From contig JACKMK010000004.1 in NCBI GenBank assembly GCA_024235395.1, forward strand, positions 1 to 64,000: DNA of 64,000 nt, given 5' to 3'. Positions 8,898 to 17,501 of this stretch are shown here, one piece after another. Made by a program: the position numbers and the translations under genes. The stretch comes from Chromatiaceae bacterium (lineage in GTDB: Bacteria; Pseudomonadota; Gammaproteobacteria; Chromatiales; Chromatiaceae). Every line of letters starts with the position of its first letter. Position 1 is the first letter of the stretch. The notes below the pieces were generated by a model that saw only the letters and a list, made by a program, of their open reading frames with translations, made no database searches and was not told the origin of the DNA.

Positions 8898-9395
8898 CTA
8901 GAAGTCGTCTTCGAGGTAACCGGAAAACTTCACCGACACCACGGACGAGCAGGTCGTAACGCTGCGGTTGAGCAACAGGTGCACAGACGTGCCCGGGTCG
9001 CCGTAGAGCTGCACCTGGGCGGACATCAGGTTTCTCCGGAAGTTGTTGCTGGACGAGTAGGAAGGGGCGATCGGCATATCGTGACCGAGTGCGTTGCCCC
9101 CGGTCGTCAGCGTGACCCGGGTGAACATGTTGAAGCTGCAGGACGTGGGCGCTGTGCTGGCCGACACGTATTCCAGGACGAAGCGCTTGCCGAGCGGCAC
9201 GGTGAATATGCTGTTGTCGGAAGTCGCCACGGCGCCGTTGGCGAAGCTGATCACCGAGAAGAAGTTCACGGGCTCTTTGGACGGCGTCGTGCCGACGGGT
9301 TGTTCGACGACACGGACCGGCGTGGAATAGGCCGCAAGGGCGCTCGCGCTCAAGAAACCTGACAACACAAGCGTTGCGATAGCTGATTTCATCAT
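8898..9395 (-). CDS. Exported protein of unknown function
   Basis: Secreted or periplasmic protein of 165 aa. The signal peptide KSAIATLVLSGFLSASALAA is followed by a Ser/Thr/Val-rich beta domain with two cysteines near the middle and end (SCSFNMF, TTCSSVVSV) that could pair. The start ATG ATG has GGAG 4-7 bases upstream. The composition suggests an extracellular beta-sandwich, but no family was recognised. It stands alone between the lipoprotein gene and a gene-poor stretch. Confidence 0.75.
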   Translation of the reverse strand: MMKSAIATLVLSGFLSASALAAYSTPVRVVEQPVGTTPSKEPVNFFSVISFANGAVATSDNSIFTVPLGKRFVLEYVSASTAPTSCSFNMFTRVTLTTGGNALGHDMPIAPSYSSSNNFRRNLMSAQVQLYGDPGTSVHLLLNRSVTTCSSVVSVKFSGYLEDDF

Positions 9396-9850
9396 CGTTC
9401 TCCTTTTTGTTTCCAATCGATGGGGTCCCCAGCGGCGGAACCCGCCGATCCCTGCGGGAGTCGCCGAGCCTGCCGTCTCAGCCATGGACTGCGCCGAGTG
9501 TTCGCGACCGCCTTTTCAGGTGCCAGCCACCGTCAGTGGGAATCGCTGGCTGCGACAGCCAGAGGTCGACCCGATGTCGTCGGGCACAGCCGGCGCAGTC
9601 GTTGATTGAACAGCCAAAGCAGGAATTACGCCACGAAGACATTCACACGAATTGTCAATCACTTGATGGCTTTTTCTCGACCAGTACTCAATATGGGAGA
9701 CCCTGAATGTAAAGAAACTCGACAGTCGGATGGGGTGTCGGGATCGGGGGTGCCGGGCGAGGGTGCGCGACCGGTCAGGTGCTGATCCAGCGCGACCCAG
9801 CTGCAGGCGGCCGGCGCTGCCCATCGGCGATTCCGCGCCGGAACCCGCTG
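9396..9850. other. Intergenic, no gene supported
   Basis: About 455 bp upstream of the exported protein gene. Reading frames here have no start with a ribosome binding site and no recognisable protein features. The stretch around 9630-9720 is AT-richer and may hold the promoter of the 8898-9395 gene. Confidence 0.5.
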
Positions 9851-10039
9851 TCACGGGTCCTCTCGGTCCGCCGCTGTGGTCAATAATGGGCGCAAGTCCA
9901 GGCAGCGCATCGCCTGGATCGCGAGTTCCCAACGGCCTTCCGCGCACAGGCCGCTGATGCCAGCGCTTTCGTACGCCTCCAGCGCCGCCGCGATGCACCC
10001 CTGGCGCACCGATTCGGCCAACTCCGCTTCGTTCTGCAT
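9851..10039 (-). CDS. Small conserved-looking acidic protein
   Basis: Cytosolic protein of 62 aa, all helical in appearance, with ESVRQGCIAAALEAYESAG and CAEGRWELAIQAMRCLDL. The start is decided by an excellent AAGGAGG 6 bases before the ATG at 10039; a much longer frame running upstream to 10327 has no such support. I recall similar small proteins in proteobacteria but cannot name a family. Function unknown. Confidence 0.75.
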   Translation of the reverse strand: MQNEAELAESVRQGCIAAALEAYESAGISGLCAEGRWELAIQAMRCLDLRPLLTTAADREDP

Positions 10040-10276
10040 CGTGCCTCCTTCGTACCCGCATCCACCACCTGTCGAAGATCGCGATGGAAACTCTCTCCGG
10101 GTCATCTTTGTCGAAACAACTGCACCACAGCATGTAGATGCCATCAATGCGCCCGCGCGAAACAGGTGTCGCAACGACGGCGCCCTGAGGCGTGGCTTGT
10201 ACCGCCCGGGCAGAACATGCAAGGTGACAGGGTACCCGACGCTGTAGGTGGTCGGGCGGGAGCAGGCCGGTTGAAG

Positions 10277-11401
10277 GTGCACGACAACTACCGGAACGCA
10301 TGCGGCAGGGCCAGGGGTACGGCGCAAGACGCGCTAGCGCGCCGACCCATTCATCGGCATTGTGAAGCGATTCGGTCGCGGGCCGTGCCAACCGCGATGC
10401 TGACGCTGATGCTGATCGCCGGTGCCACCTCGGCCGGTGACGCGACGCAGGCGGATTGCGAGGGACCGACCGCAGACGTCGAGCGGATCGAGATCATGTC
10501 GCCGGCCGGACATTGGCGGCGCGAGGAATTCGCCGAGATGGTGCCGGCGATCCGCCTGCCGACGACCCATGACACGAGCGATGTCATCCGGGTATTTCTG
10601 AAGGTGCCGTCGGGCGCTCGCATTGCCGCCAGGATGCTGCCCGACCAGCGACGTGCGACGCTGATCTTTCCGCCCGGCACCCAAGCGGACCGCGTGGAGA
10701 TGTTCGCTTTCCAGAACCCGGATGGCGCGTCGGAGGAAACGGTGGTCGACGTACGCGGGACCACGATCGATGACCAGGGTCGCCAGCGTTTTCATGCGCT
10801 TCGCCCGGAACACGGGGGCGCACAGGCGCCGGTTCTCGGGTGGTCGTGGCCGGCGGGCGACGAAGACGCGCGGAATCTGGCGACCTGTCTGCTGATGCGG
10901 CTCAGCCGGCAGGCACGCACGCCGGTCGGGCGCCCACCGCTGGACGACGAAGGCCTGCGGATGTTGCAGCGCCTCAACGACTGCAGCCGTTGTCACCTGG
11001 CGAATCACCAGCGCGACCACTCCATCCACCACGCGCCGATGCCGCGACGCGAGACGGATCAGTCCGGCTTCTATACGCCGTTGTCGGTGCTCAACGATGC
11101 GGTGGCGCTGGCCGCCACCAGGCCGTTGGATCTCAATGCCGGCGATCCCTACGTGAGCGTGAGCTGCGATTCCGGTCCGGCGATGCTGGCGCGCGAGCAG
11201 GGATGGATCTGGTACCGCTGCGCGGACGACAGCGTACCGGTCGGACGGCGGGACATCAGCGCAGGCCTGCGTGATGGCGACAGTTACACCAGGTCAGTCT
11301 GCGCCGCGCGACGTTACCTGTTCGAACACATGGACCAGGATGCCAGGAAGGCGTTTGCCGAAGCCTTTGCCGTCTGTGGTATCGGCCGTGACCACCGTTG
11401 A
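10277..11401 (+). CDS. Exported protein with one CxxCH heme-type motif
   Basis: Protein of about 374 aa. The hydrophobic segment AMLTLMLIAGATSAGD looks like a signal peptide. The motif CSRCH near two-thirds of the chain, followed by further histidines (HQRDHSIHHAP), could bind a c-type heme covalently. Other cysteines (SCDSG, YRCAD, SVCAARR, AVCGIG) suggest disulfides. The start is uncertain: GTG at 10277 gives the signal peptide a basic N-region, while GTG 10166 or 10388 are alternatives. The next exported-protein gene begins 64 bases later, so the two probably form an operon. No family was recognised. Confidence 0.62.
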   Translation: MHDNYRNACGRARGTAQDALARRPIHRHCEAIRSRAVPTAMLTLMLIAGATSAGDATQADCEGPTADVERIEIMSPAGHWRREEFAEMVPAIRLPTTHDTSDVIRVFLKVPSGARIAARMLPDQRRATLIFPPGTQADRVEMFAFQNPDGASEETVVDVRGTTIDDQGRQRFHALRPEHGGAQAPVLGWSWPAGDEDARNLATCLLMRLSRQARTPVGRPPLDDEGLRMLQRLNDCSRCHLANHQRDHSIHHAPMPRRETDQSGFYTPLSVLNDAVALAATRPLDLNAGDPYVSVSCDSGPAMLAREQGWIWYRCADDSVPVGRRDISAGLRDGDSYTRSVCAARRYLFEHMDQDARKAFAEAFAVCGIGRDHR

Positions 11402-11465
11402 TGTGTGCGTCGACCCGATGTTATCCAGGGTCGTCGTGCCGAAGACAAATCCAGGAGAGAGATGT

Positions 11466-12167
11466 ATGAATGGAACGTTGCGTACCCGGGTCCTTGCGCT
11501 CTTGCCCGCCATCATGTTGGCGCTGCCGTCTGCACCATTCGCGGCAGACAACGTCAAAGACACCGCCCATCCCGAGGTGAAATCCGGGACCTATTGCCCG
11601 GACGAGGCATCCACCTTTCTTGTGCTGGAGGAGCTGACAGTTGCGATCAAGAGCGTATCGCAAGCGCGTGAAAGTCTACTGGTCCTCAGTGATGTCGAGG
11701 CCGCGACAACGTTGCTCACGCGGGCCGATGCCGCGCTGGCGTTGGCCAATGGTCGTGGATCCGGCGCGCGTGTTGCGAACCTGATCGACGCGGCGCTTGC
11801 AGCGAAAAGGGACGGGCAGCCGAAGGCGACGCTGACCTGGATGTTGCCCATACGGCTCGCGCTGAAAGGACTCCCCGACGATCCGGCACGCAGTGCGGCT
11901 GCGCGGCACATCGACAGTGCGGAGGCCATCATTCAGGGCCAGGAAACGGGTGACGTCGTCAAGACCCTGCTGCAGGCAAAGCAGTACCTGATGTGCGACC
12001 CTCTGCACATACCGCTGCGGCAGGCGCTATCCCACCTGGCGCGACTGCGCAGAGACATCGCCGCCGGCACGAAACCATCCGACGACGATTTTTCTGTCGA
12101 GATCGATCAACTCAATCGCGCGATGGACTACGGCCTGCGCCATCTCAACGAACTCGAAAAGCGATGA
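11466..12167 (+). CDS. Exported helical protein of unknown function
   Basis: Periplasmic protein of 233 aa. The signal peptide RVLALLPAIMLALPSAPFAA follows an ATG with AGGAGA about 8 bases upstream; an in-frame upstream start at 11271 lies inside the previous gene and is not used. The mature part is helical, Ala/Leu-rich, with two cysteines (TYCPDEAS, LMCDPLH). It vaguely resembles YfdX-like periplasmic proteins, which I cannot confirm. It follows the CxxCH gene in the same direction. Confidence 0.72.
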   Translation: MNGTLRTRVLALLPAIMLALPSAPFAADNVKDTAHPEVKSGTYCPDEASTFLVLEELTVAIKSVSQARESLLVLSDVEAATTLLTRADAALALANGRGSGARVANLIDAALAAKRDGQPKATLTWMLPIRLALKGLPDDPARSAAARHIDSAEAIIQGQETGDVVKTLLQAKQYLMCDPLHIPLRQALSHLARLRRDIAAGTKPSDDDFSVEIDQLNRAMDYGLRHLNELEKR

Positions 12168-12206
12168 TGGCCGTGCGCAAGCCGGGCACGACGCATCGTG
12201 CAGCCT

Positions 12207-12368
12207 CTACCATGGCCCGAAGCCACCGCGATGCCCCAACAAGCCGATCAAACCGATCATGATCAGGTACAGCGCGACAATGTAGTTCAGCACGCGTGGC
12301 CAGATCAGAATCGCGATGCCCGAAAGCAATGCCAGCAGCGACGGTACGATCAAGATGTTGCCAGGCAT
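12207..12368 (-). CDS. DUF3096-like small membrane protein
   Basis: Protein of 53 aa with two hydrophobic helices, LLALLSGIAILIWP and YIVALYLIMIGLIGLLG. This matches the DUF3096 pattern, including the WPRVLNYIVA turn. ATG at 12368 has GGGAGG 5 bases upstream. It lies 102 bp downstream of the PDZ gene on the same strand and may be cotranscribed. Function unknown; such proteins are small inner-membrane proteins. Confidence 0.8.
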   Translation of the reverse strand: MPGNILIVPSLLALLSGIAILIWPRVLNYIVALYLIMIGLIGLLGHRGGFGPW

Positions 12369-12470
12369 TCGGCCCTCCCGTGATTTGAGATTTTGGCGAA
12401 TGGTCGACCAGGCCGTGCTTATCGGCCTGGCCCAACGACTTACGCCTTGCACGCCGGTATCCGTGCGCGA

Positions 12471-13280
12471 TCAATAGTCCGGCCAACCCTCGAAAGCCCG
12501 CGGTCTGAACGGATGTAGACCGAACATGGGTCCGCGCATGAACGGGACATCACCCCGCGCGGACAACGCCTCGAGCAGTTGCGACCGCTCGACCGAAGGC
12601 AGGTCATCCGCGTGGGTGAGTTGCTGCCGAATGGCTTCGCGTGTGCCGGTGAATGTCTTGCTCACCAGCTCGCCATTCGAATCCAGGTAACCGATCCTGG
12701 CCTGGTAGGTCCCGTCATCCAACTTTTTCAGCGACAGCTCGTCGAAACGCTCCCAGCCACGCGCGGCATCGTCCGACCGGAATCCGTACGGTTGGAAGTG
12801 ATTCCTCGGCATCGACATCCAGGGCGAACGGGGCCCCGGGATACCAGGCGCCGCAAAGTCCGCGACCTGTCGCTGTCCAAGCGTTACATCGACCTCCTGC
12901 AAGGTGCCTCCGCGGACGACCGTCAACACCGCCTTGCGGTTCGGCGCGTCCGCCCTGACGAGCCGACTCAACTGGTCGGCGGAATAGAGTTTTTGATCGT
13001 CGTACGACAACAGGATGTCGTAAGGCTGTAGTCCACTGGCAGCAGCGGGGGAATCGGCTGCGACATCGCGAATCATCACACCCTGTCCACCTTGCAGCAC
13101 ATCGCCAAGCTGAGCGCGGACCTCGTCGCTCACCGGCACCAGGCCAATGCCCAGGTAGCCACCACCATTCTCCAGCTGCGCGGCCGGTGCCGCGACCGTA
13201 TCCGGGGCCGCGACACTCACGCCGGCGATCGGCAGCAACATTGCAACGGCGAGCGACAAGGCCAAACGTTTGGTCTTCAT
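12471..13280 (-). CDS. Periplasmic PDZ-domain protein
   Basis: Exported protein of 269 aa with a signal peptide (residues 1-24, ending VSVAAP). A single PDZ domain at about 40-135 shows GYLGIGL, VMIRDVAADSPAAASGL and DILLSYDDQ. A C-terminal region of about 130 residues is rich in aromatic and charged residues. No HtrA/Deg protease triad is present, so this is a PDZ scaffold and not a protease. ATG at 13280 has GAGGAGG 8 bases upstream. The CTTAAC box at 13389-13405 lies about 110 bp upstream and suggests control by an OmpR-type regulator. Confidence 0.85.
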   Translation of the reverse strand: MKTKRLALSLAVAMLLPIAGVSVAAPDTVAAPAAQLENGGGYLGIGLVPVSDEVRAQLGDVLQGGQGVMIRDVAADSPAAASGLQPYDILLSYDDQKLYSADQLSRLVRADAPNRKAVLTVVRGGTLQEVDVTLGQRQVADFAAPGIPGPRSPWMSMPRNHFQPYGFRSDDAARGWERFDELSLKKLDDGTYQARIGYLDSNGELVSKTFTGTREAIRQQLTHADDLPSVERSQLLEALSARGDVPFMRGPMFGLHPFRPRAFEGWPDY

Positions 13281-13388
13281 GATCACAACCTCCTCGTGGA
13301 TCAATTCACTCGATTAGATTGGCTTTGCCGCGCGTTGTTCCCGATCCTCGGATGAACGACGGAGGTACCGTGCGCCGGGTACACGCGT

Positions 13389-13405
13389 CTTAACGCTCGC
13401 TTAAC
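13389..13405. promoter_or_regulatory. CTTAAC-N5-CTTAAC response-regulator box
   Basis: Two perfect CTTAAC hexamers at 13389 and 13400 with an 11-bp period. This is the layout of PmrA-type and other OmpR-family binding sites. It stands upstream of the PDZ gene, which reads leftwards. Confidence 0.55.
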
Positions 13406-13944
13406 ATTTCTCCAACCGGTATCGCCCCGGGGTGTTGGTTAGGGGACCGCGAGTACGTATCAGGGAGCAGGGCAGTCCCTTGTGCTCGCCGCGCTGGCGT
13501 GCCCAGTGAGACCAGCCTTTCGCGGGCGCGGTACTGGACTCCTGCCTGCACCACGGGATGAACGCGTTGATGCGGATGCCGGGAAGCAGTGCCATCTGCA
13601 ACAGCCGCGCCGGGGATCGCATCAGGGGCAGGGGCATCGACTGAGAGGCGGGTGATCGTGCGCACTTTTCGGCGGAAAGCGCAGGGAAGCCACCAGGCCG
13701 GCGGGGCGGCCCGCTCGTACGGGTTGCACGCGCCCAAATACGCGCAGGCGTTCAACGCGACGATCGCCACCTGCCTGCCGGTGCGACACAAAAATGGAGC
13801 GCCCGCTTCGCGCTTGATCTCAACCGGTTACCGTGAAGGACAGCAACTCGGCGAAGTTCGAAACCCGAAATCGGCCATTGCGGTTAAGAGCGGTTTGGAC
13901 GACTCCTAGACCGCGGATCGCTCGACCCGGCGAGATACCGCCTC
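13406..13944. other. Gene-poor stretch, possible decayed sequence
   Basis: About 540 bp between the PDZ upstream region and the chemoreceptor. Open frames exist on both strands (for example 13390-13791 minus, 13589-13909 plus) but none has a clear ribosome binding site or a recognisable domain. Their odd composition could be a decayed gene or mobile-element remnant, which I cannot name. Confidence 0.35.
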
Positions 13945-15591
13945 TCAGATCTTGAAGTTCTTCACGACCGCGTCGAGTTCCTCGGCTTGTTCCGACAATG
14001 TGCCGCTGGCGTGTGAAACCTCTGCTGCGGTCTGCGCCGAGAGCGCCGCGGTCGCGTTGATTTCGGTGACGTTGCGATTGATATCCTCGGTCACAACGGT
14101 CTGTTCCTCGGCCGCGCTCGCGATCTGCGTGTTCATATCGTTGATCGAAGCGACAGCTGCGGCAATCTCATTGAGCGACTGTTGCACCGACTCCGCCCGC
14201 TCCACACCGAGCGTGACCTTTTTCTGGCCTTCGGTCATCACCGTCACGGCACTGCGTGCTCCCGCCTGCAGCTGCTCGATCATGGCCTGAATCTCGGTGG
14301 TCGACTGCTGGGTTCGGCTGGCCAAAGTGCGCACTTCATCCGCTACCACCGCGAAACCACGGCCTTGTTCACCGGCCCGCGCGGCTTCGATCGCAGCGTT
14401 CAGTGCCAGCAGGTTGGTCTGTTCGGCAATGCCGCGAATCACATCCAACACCGAACCGACCTTTTCCGATTCGCCCTCGAGTCTCTGGATCACCTCGGCC
14501 GCGCGCGCGACATCCTGTGCCAATTCGTGGATCGAGGCCAAGGAGTCCTGGACACGCGCGTTACCGCTTCTCGCGTCGGCATCCGCACGGCCCGCCGAAC
14601 TCGCCGCGTCCGAGGCGCTCTTCGCGACCTCTTGCACCGTGGCCGCCAGTTCATTCACGGCGGTCGCCACCGAATCTGTGGCGGTATGCTGGGCAGCCAG
14701 CATCTCCTGTGCCTTGTCGTTGAGTTGAGCCAGTCGTCCGGAGCCGTCTTTCACGGTGCTGGCGGTTGCGGCCAGACGCGAGATCAGGTCGTGCAGCTTG
14801 TCGAGGAACTGATTCAGGCTGCTTGCGAGGTGGCCGAGTTCGTCTTTGCTGTCGGCCGGGACGCGCAGCGTCAGGTCACCATTGCCGTTCGCCAGGTCGT
14901 CGATCGTATGGATCACCCGACGAAGGGGGCGGGTGATCAGGGGAGGGAAGACGAACGCCAACAGAACGCATACCGCCAAACCGGCCGCCAACGACAGGGA
15001 TTGCATCCAAAAGCTGCTGTCGACGCGGTCATGCGCTTGACCGACTGCGGCGGCGATCTCTTTCTGAACCTGTTCTGTGAGCTGGTCGAGCACGTCGCGC
15101 ATCGCCCCGAACTGCGCCTCGCCTTCGTTGAAGCTCAGCTTGATGGCATTGCTCCTGCCGACCGGGCCGCCTTCGCGACGTTGTCGCTCGATCTCACCGG
15201 TGGTGGTCGCCCAGTTACCGAACAGCGCCTGGAACTCGTCGGCCCGGGCGCGCGCCGTCTCCGATTGCGTGGTTTCGAAAAACTTCGTCGCCCGCGTCTG
15301 CGCCTGCTCGATGTTTTCGTCATGCATCGCGGCCAATTGTTTGAATTCGTCCGAGTTTTCGTCGACGAACATCATGCTGCGCTCGGCGACCAAGGCCTGA
15401 TAGAGATCGCGATCCGCCTGCAGCAGGTAGTCGAGTGCCTTGACGTACTCATCGGCCAATTGGTTGACGGTCCCGCCCAGCTGTCCAACTTGGCGCATCG
15501 CGAGCGTCGCGACAGATGCCAGCAGTACGGCCAACACGGTAATCGGCAAAACCAGCTTCCAACGAAAGCCCAGATTGTTAAACCACGACAT
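13945..15591 (-). CDS. Methyl-accepting chemotaxis protein
   Basis: Chemoreceptor of 548 aa. Membrane segment 1 (about 10-28) and 2 (about 195-217) flank a helical periplasmic domain resembling a four-helix bundle. HAMP follows (PLRRVIHTIDDLANGNGD). The cytoplasmic coiled coil contains the hairpin tip IAEQTNLLALNAAIEAARAG, the invariant contact region for CheA/CheW. ATG at 15591 has GGAGG 7 bases upstream; 13 upstream in-frame codons are not used. There is no C-terminal pentapeptide tether for CheR. No che genes are nearby. Ligand unknown. Confidence 0.95.
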   Translation of the reverse strand: MSWFNNLGFRWKLVLPITVLAVLLASVATLAMRQVGQLGGTVNQLADEYVKALDYLLQADRDLYQALVAERSMMFVDENSDEFKQLAAMHDENIEQAQTRATKFFETTQSETARARADEFQALFGNWATTTGEIERQRREGGPVGRSNAIKLSFNEGEAQFGAMRDVLDQLTEQVQKEIAAAVGQAHDRVDSSFWMQSLSLAAGLAVCVLLAFVFPPLITRPLRRVIHTIDDLANGNGDLTLRVPADSKDELGHLASSLNQFLDKLHDLISRLAATASTVKDGSGRLAQLNDKAQEMLAAQHTATDSVATAVNELAATVQEVAKSASDAASSAGRADADARSGNARVQDSLASIHELAQDVARAAEVIQRLEGESEKVGSVLDVIRGIAEQTNLLALNAAIEAARAGEQGRGFAVVADEVRTLASRTQQSTTEIQAMIEQLQAGARSAVTVMTEGQKKVTLGVERAESVQQSLNEIAAAVASINDMNTQIASAAEEQTVVTEDINRNVTEINATAALSAQTAAEVSHASGTLSEQAEELDAVVKNFKI

Positions 15592-15711
15592 AGCGATACC
15601 TCCGCGATTCCGCCGTTTGCTTCGCCTCAAGCCCGTCCATTTCGATGTCGATCGTCATGGCGCCGACCGCTTCTGGAAAACTGTGTTGCGACTTGGACCT
15701 AGTGGTAGTTA

Positions 15712-15738
15712 CTAGCGCCGCGACGGCGGCGTACTTTA
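15712..15738 (-). promoter_or_regulatory. Possible sigma-28 type promoter of the chemoreceptor gene
   Basis: On the minus strand TAAAGTAC (15738-15731), an 11-base spacer and GGCGCTAG resemble the flagellar TAAAGTTT-N11-GCCGATAA. The -35 fits well, the -10 only partly. The position, about 120 bp before the start, suits a chemotaxis gene. Confidence 0.35.
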
Positions 15739-16346
15739 ATTGGCTAGGAGTTATCGCCCTTGGGCATGCGCCGGAGTCGTTAGGGTGAATGGGATGCGGA
15801 CCGTCGAACCGAGACCCGGAGGAATGCGGCGGCTTCGTCTGACGACAATCCGCACTCGTACTGAAGTGACCGCAGGGAGGACAAATTGTCCGCAAGGTAG
15901 TTTTCGCGGAATCAAGGGGACTTGCTGTCGCGCCTTGTCACAGCGGGCCTCCGGGCCGACTGCCCCCCATCCGTGAATGCGCATAATACATATTATGTTA
16001 AAACTTAAGTGAAGGCGATGGGACCGAGTTGAGAATAAGTTCAAGTGTTTAAGGCCACCAATTCATCCAAGTCCGCCTCGCGCGGCATAATTGTTTCCCG
16101 CATCGTGCACGCGTAGCTTTTCCGCTGGCAAAAGAATGGCCCCTCAGCGCTCACCTGCTGACAGTGATACGTCGGTATCTTTAGTGCCACACGCTTGCGC
16201 CTGGACCGAAGATGGCGCCATCGATCAAGAGATGGGACGCGTTCGTGATCCCGGGCGATTCGCCGCGACAAGGTATGGTGTGCAGCAAACGGATAGGATG
16301 GACTCTGTTTCCCGTTGGGTCGGCAAGGCCCCCACTTCGAAGGTCG
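15739..16346. other. Gene-poor leader before the polysaccharide cluster
   Basis: About 600 bp with no convincing gene. It contains an AT-rich patch at 15980-16050, unlike the GC-rich surroundings, with a perfect palindrome CATAATA-CA-TATTATG (15982-15997) and ACTTAAGT (16003-16010). Upstream in-frame codons of the following glycosyltransferase reach to 16212 but lack a ribosome binding site. Confidence 0.5.
15982..15997. promoter_or_regulatory. Perfect AT-rich palindrome
   Basis: CATAATA and TATTATG are exact 7-bp inverted arms around CA. The site lies between the chemoreceptor and the first glycosyltransferase gene and could be a dimeric regulator site or part of a promoter. Confidence 0.4.
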
Positions 16347-17501
16347 ATGTACGATCCAAACCGAATTGCGTGCTTCTTTTCCACATCCGGCCACAGCGGT
16401 GTAGATCGTGCAGCCCGGCATCTGATTCCAGCCCTGGCGCGAAGGGGTTACGACGTAGACCTGCTAAAGGTTCGCCGTCATGGGCCGCACCTCGATTGTG
16501 AACACGGTGAGTGTCCCCCCGGTGTCGCAATCGTCGACCTCGGGTCTCGCCATACGTACGGCAGCCTTGGAGCCGTGGTGCGTTATCTGCGTCGCACCCA
16601 GCCGGCAGTGCTGCTCGCCGACAAGGATCGGGTCAACCGGACAGCGCTGTTAGCTCGTTTACTGTCGCGGCAAAACACGCGCCTGATACTGTCCTCAGGG
16701 ACGACGATATCGATCGACCTCGCGACCCGCGGGGCGCTCGAACGCTGGGTGCAACGCAATTCCATGGGTCGGCTGTACCCGCTCGCCGACCGTGTCATCG
16801 TGACCAGCGCCGGCGTGGCCGACGACATGGCCTGTTACACGGGGCTCGACCGGCAGCTCATTAGCGTCGTACCGTCCCCGGTCGTCCCGGAAACGCTGTT
16901 CGAGAACCGCCAGCACCCACCCGATCATCCCTGGTTCGGTGATCCACAGAGGCCGTTGATCCTTAGTGTCGGGGAACTGTGTGCCCGCAAGGGCTTCGAC
17001 GTGCTGCTAAAGGCCTTTGCCCGAGTACGTGCGACGCGGCCATGCCGCCTGATGATCCTTGGTCGCGGCAATGCGCGAGACCGCTTGCTCGCGTTGGCCG
17101 GCGAGCTCGGGGTTTCAGAGGATTTTGCGCTGCCCGGTTTCGTCCGCGCGCCTTACGCCTGGATGGCCCATGCCAATCTGTTCGCCTTCACTTCCCGCTG
17201 GGAGGGCCTGGGATTCGTGATCATCGAGGCGCTGGCCGTGGGTACCCCGGTAGTCGCAACCGACTGCCCAAGCGGCCCGCGCGAGATACTCGCGAATGGA
17301 AGCTACGGTGAACTCGTTGCAGTGGACGACGATGCCGCACTGGCGCGCGCGATGCTGGCGACCCTGGACGCACCGCCGGCACGCGAATTTCTCCAGAACG
17401 CTGCGCGCCCGTACGAGATCGAAGCAGCCACAAACGCGTATCTCGATGCGTTCGGCCTACCCCACAAGGCACTCCGGGCAAAACCGGTGGCCAAGCCATG
17501 A
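16347..17501 (+). CDS. GT4-type glycosyltransferase
   Basis: Cytosolic GT-B fold glycosyltransferase of 384 aa. The N-terminal half starts with IACFFSTSGHSGVDRAARHL. The C-terminal nucleotide-sugar half has LILSVGELCARKGFDVLLKA and the donor motif around FAFTSRWEGLGFVIIEALA (E-x7-E type). ATG at 16347 has AAGG just upstream and starts right at the fold; an in-frame ATG at 16212 would add 45 unlikely residues. It probably adds a sugar to a lipid-linked polysaccharide intermediate. It overlaps the next glycosyltransferase by 4 bases. Confidence 0.9.
   Translation: MYDPNRIACFFSTSGHSGVDRAARHLIPALARRGYDVDLLKVRRHGPHLDCEHGECPPGVAIVDLGSRHTYGSLGAVVRYLRRTQPAVLLADKDRVNRTALLARLLSRQNTRLILSSGTTISIDLATRGALERWVQRNSMGRLYPLADRVIVTSAGVADDMACYTGLDRQLISVVPSPVVPETLFENRQHPPDHPWFGDPQRPLILSVGELCARKGFDVLLKAFARVRATRPCRLMILGRGNARDRLLALAGELGVSEDFALPGFVRAPYAWMAHANLFAFTSRWEGLGFVIIEALAVGTPVVATDCPSGPREILANGSYGELVAVDDDAALARAMLATLDAPPAREFLQNAARPYEIEAATNAYLDAFGLPHKALRAKPVAKP

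Noticed and set aside
9516..10391. Open frame of 291 codons on the minus strand
   Set aside because: No start signal, Arg/Pro/Cys-rich composition, and overlap with the better supported 62-aa gene and the CxxCH gene leader.
14182..15702. Open frame of 506 codons antisense to the chemoreceptor
   Set aside because: Low-complexity composition (Arg/Gln/His) and full overlap with a certain gene.
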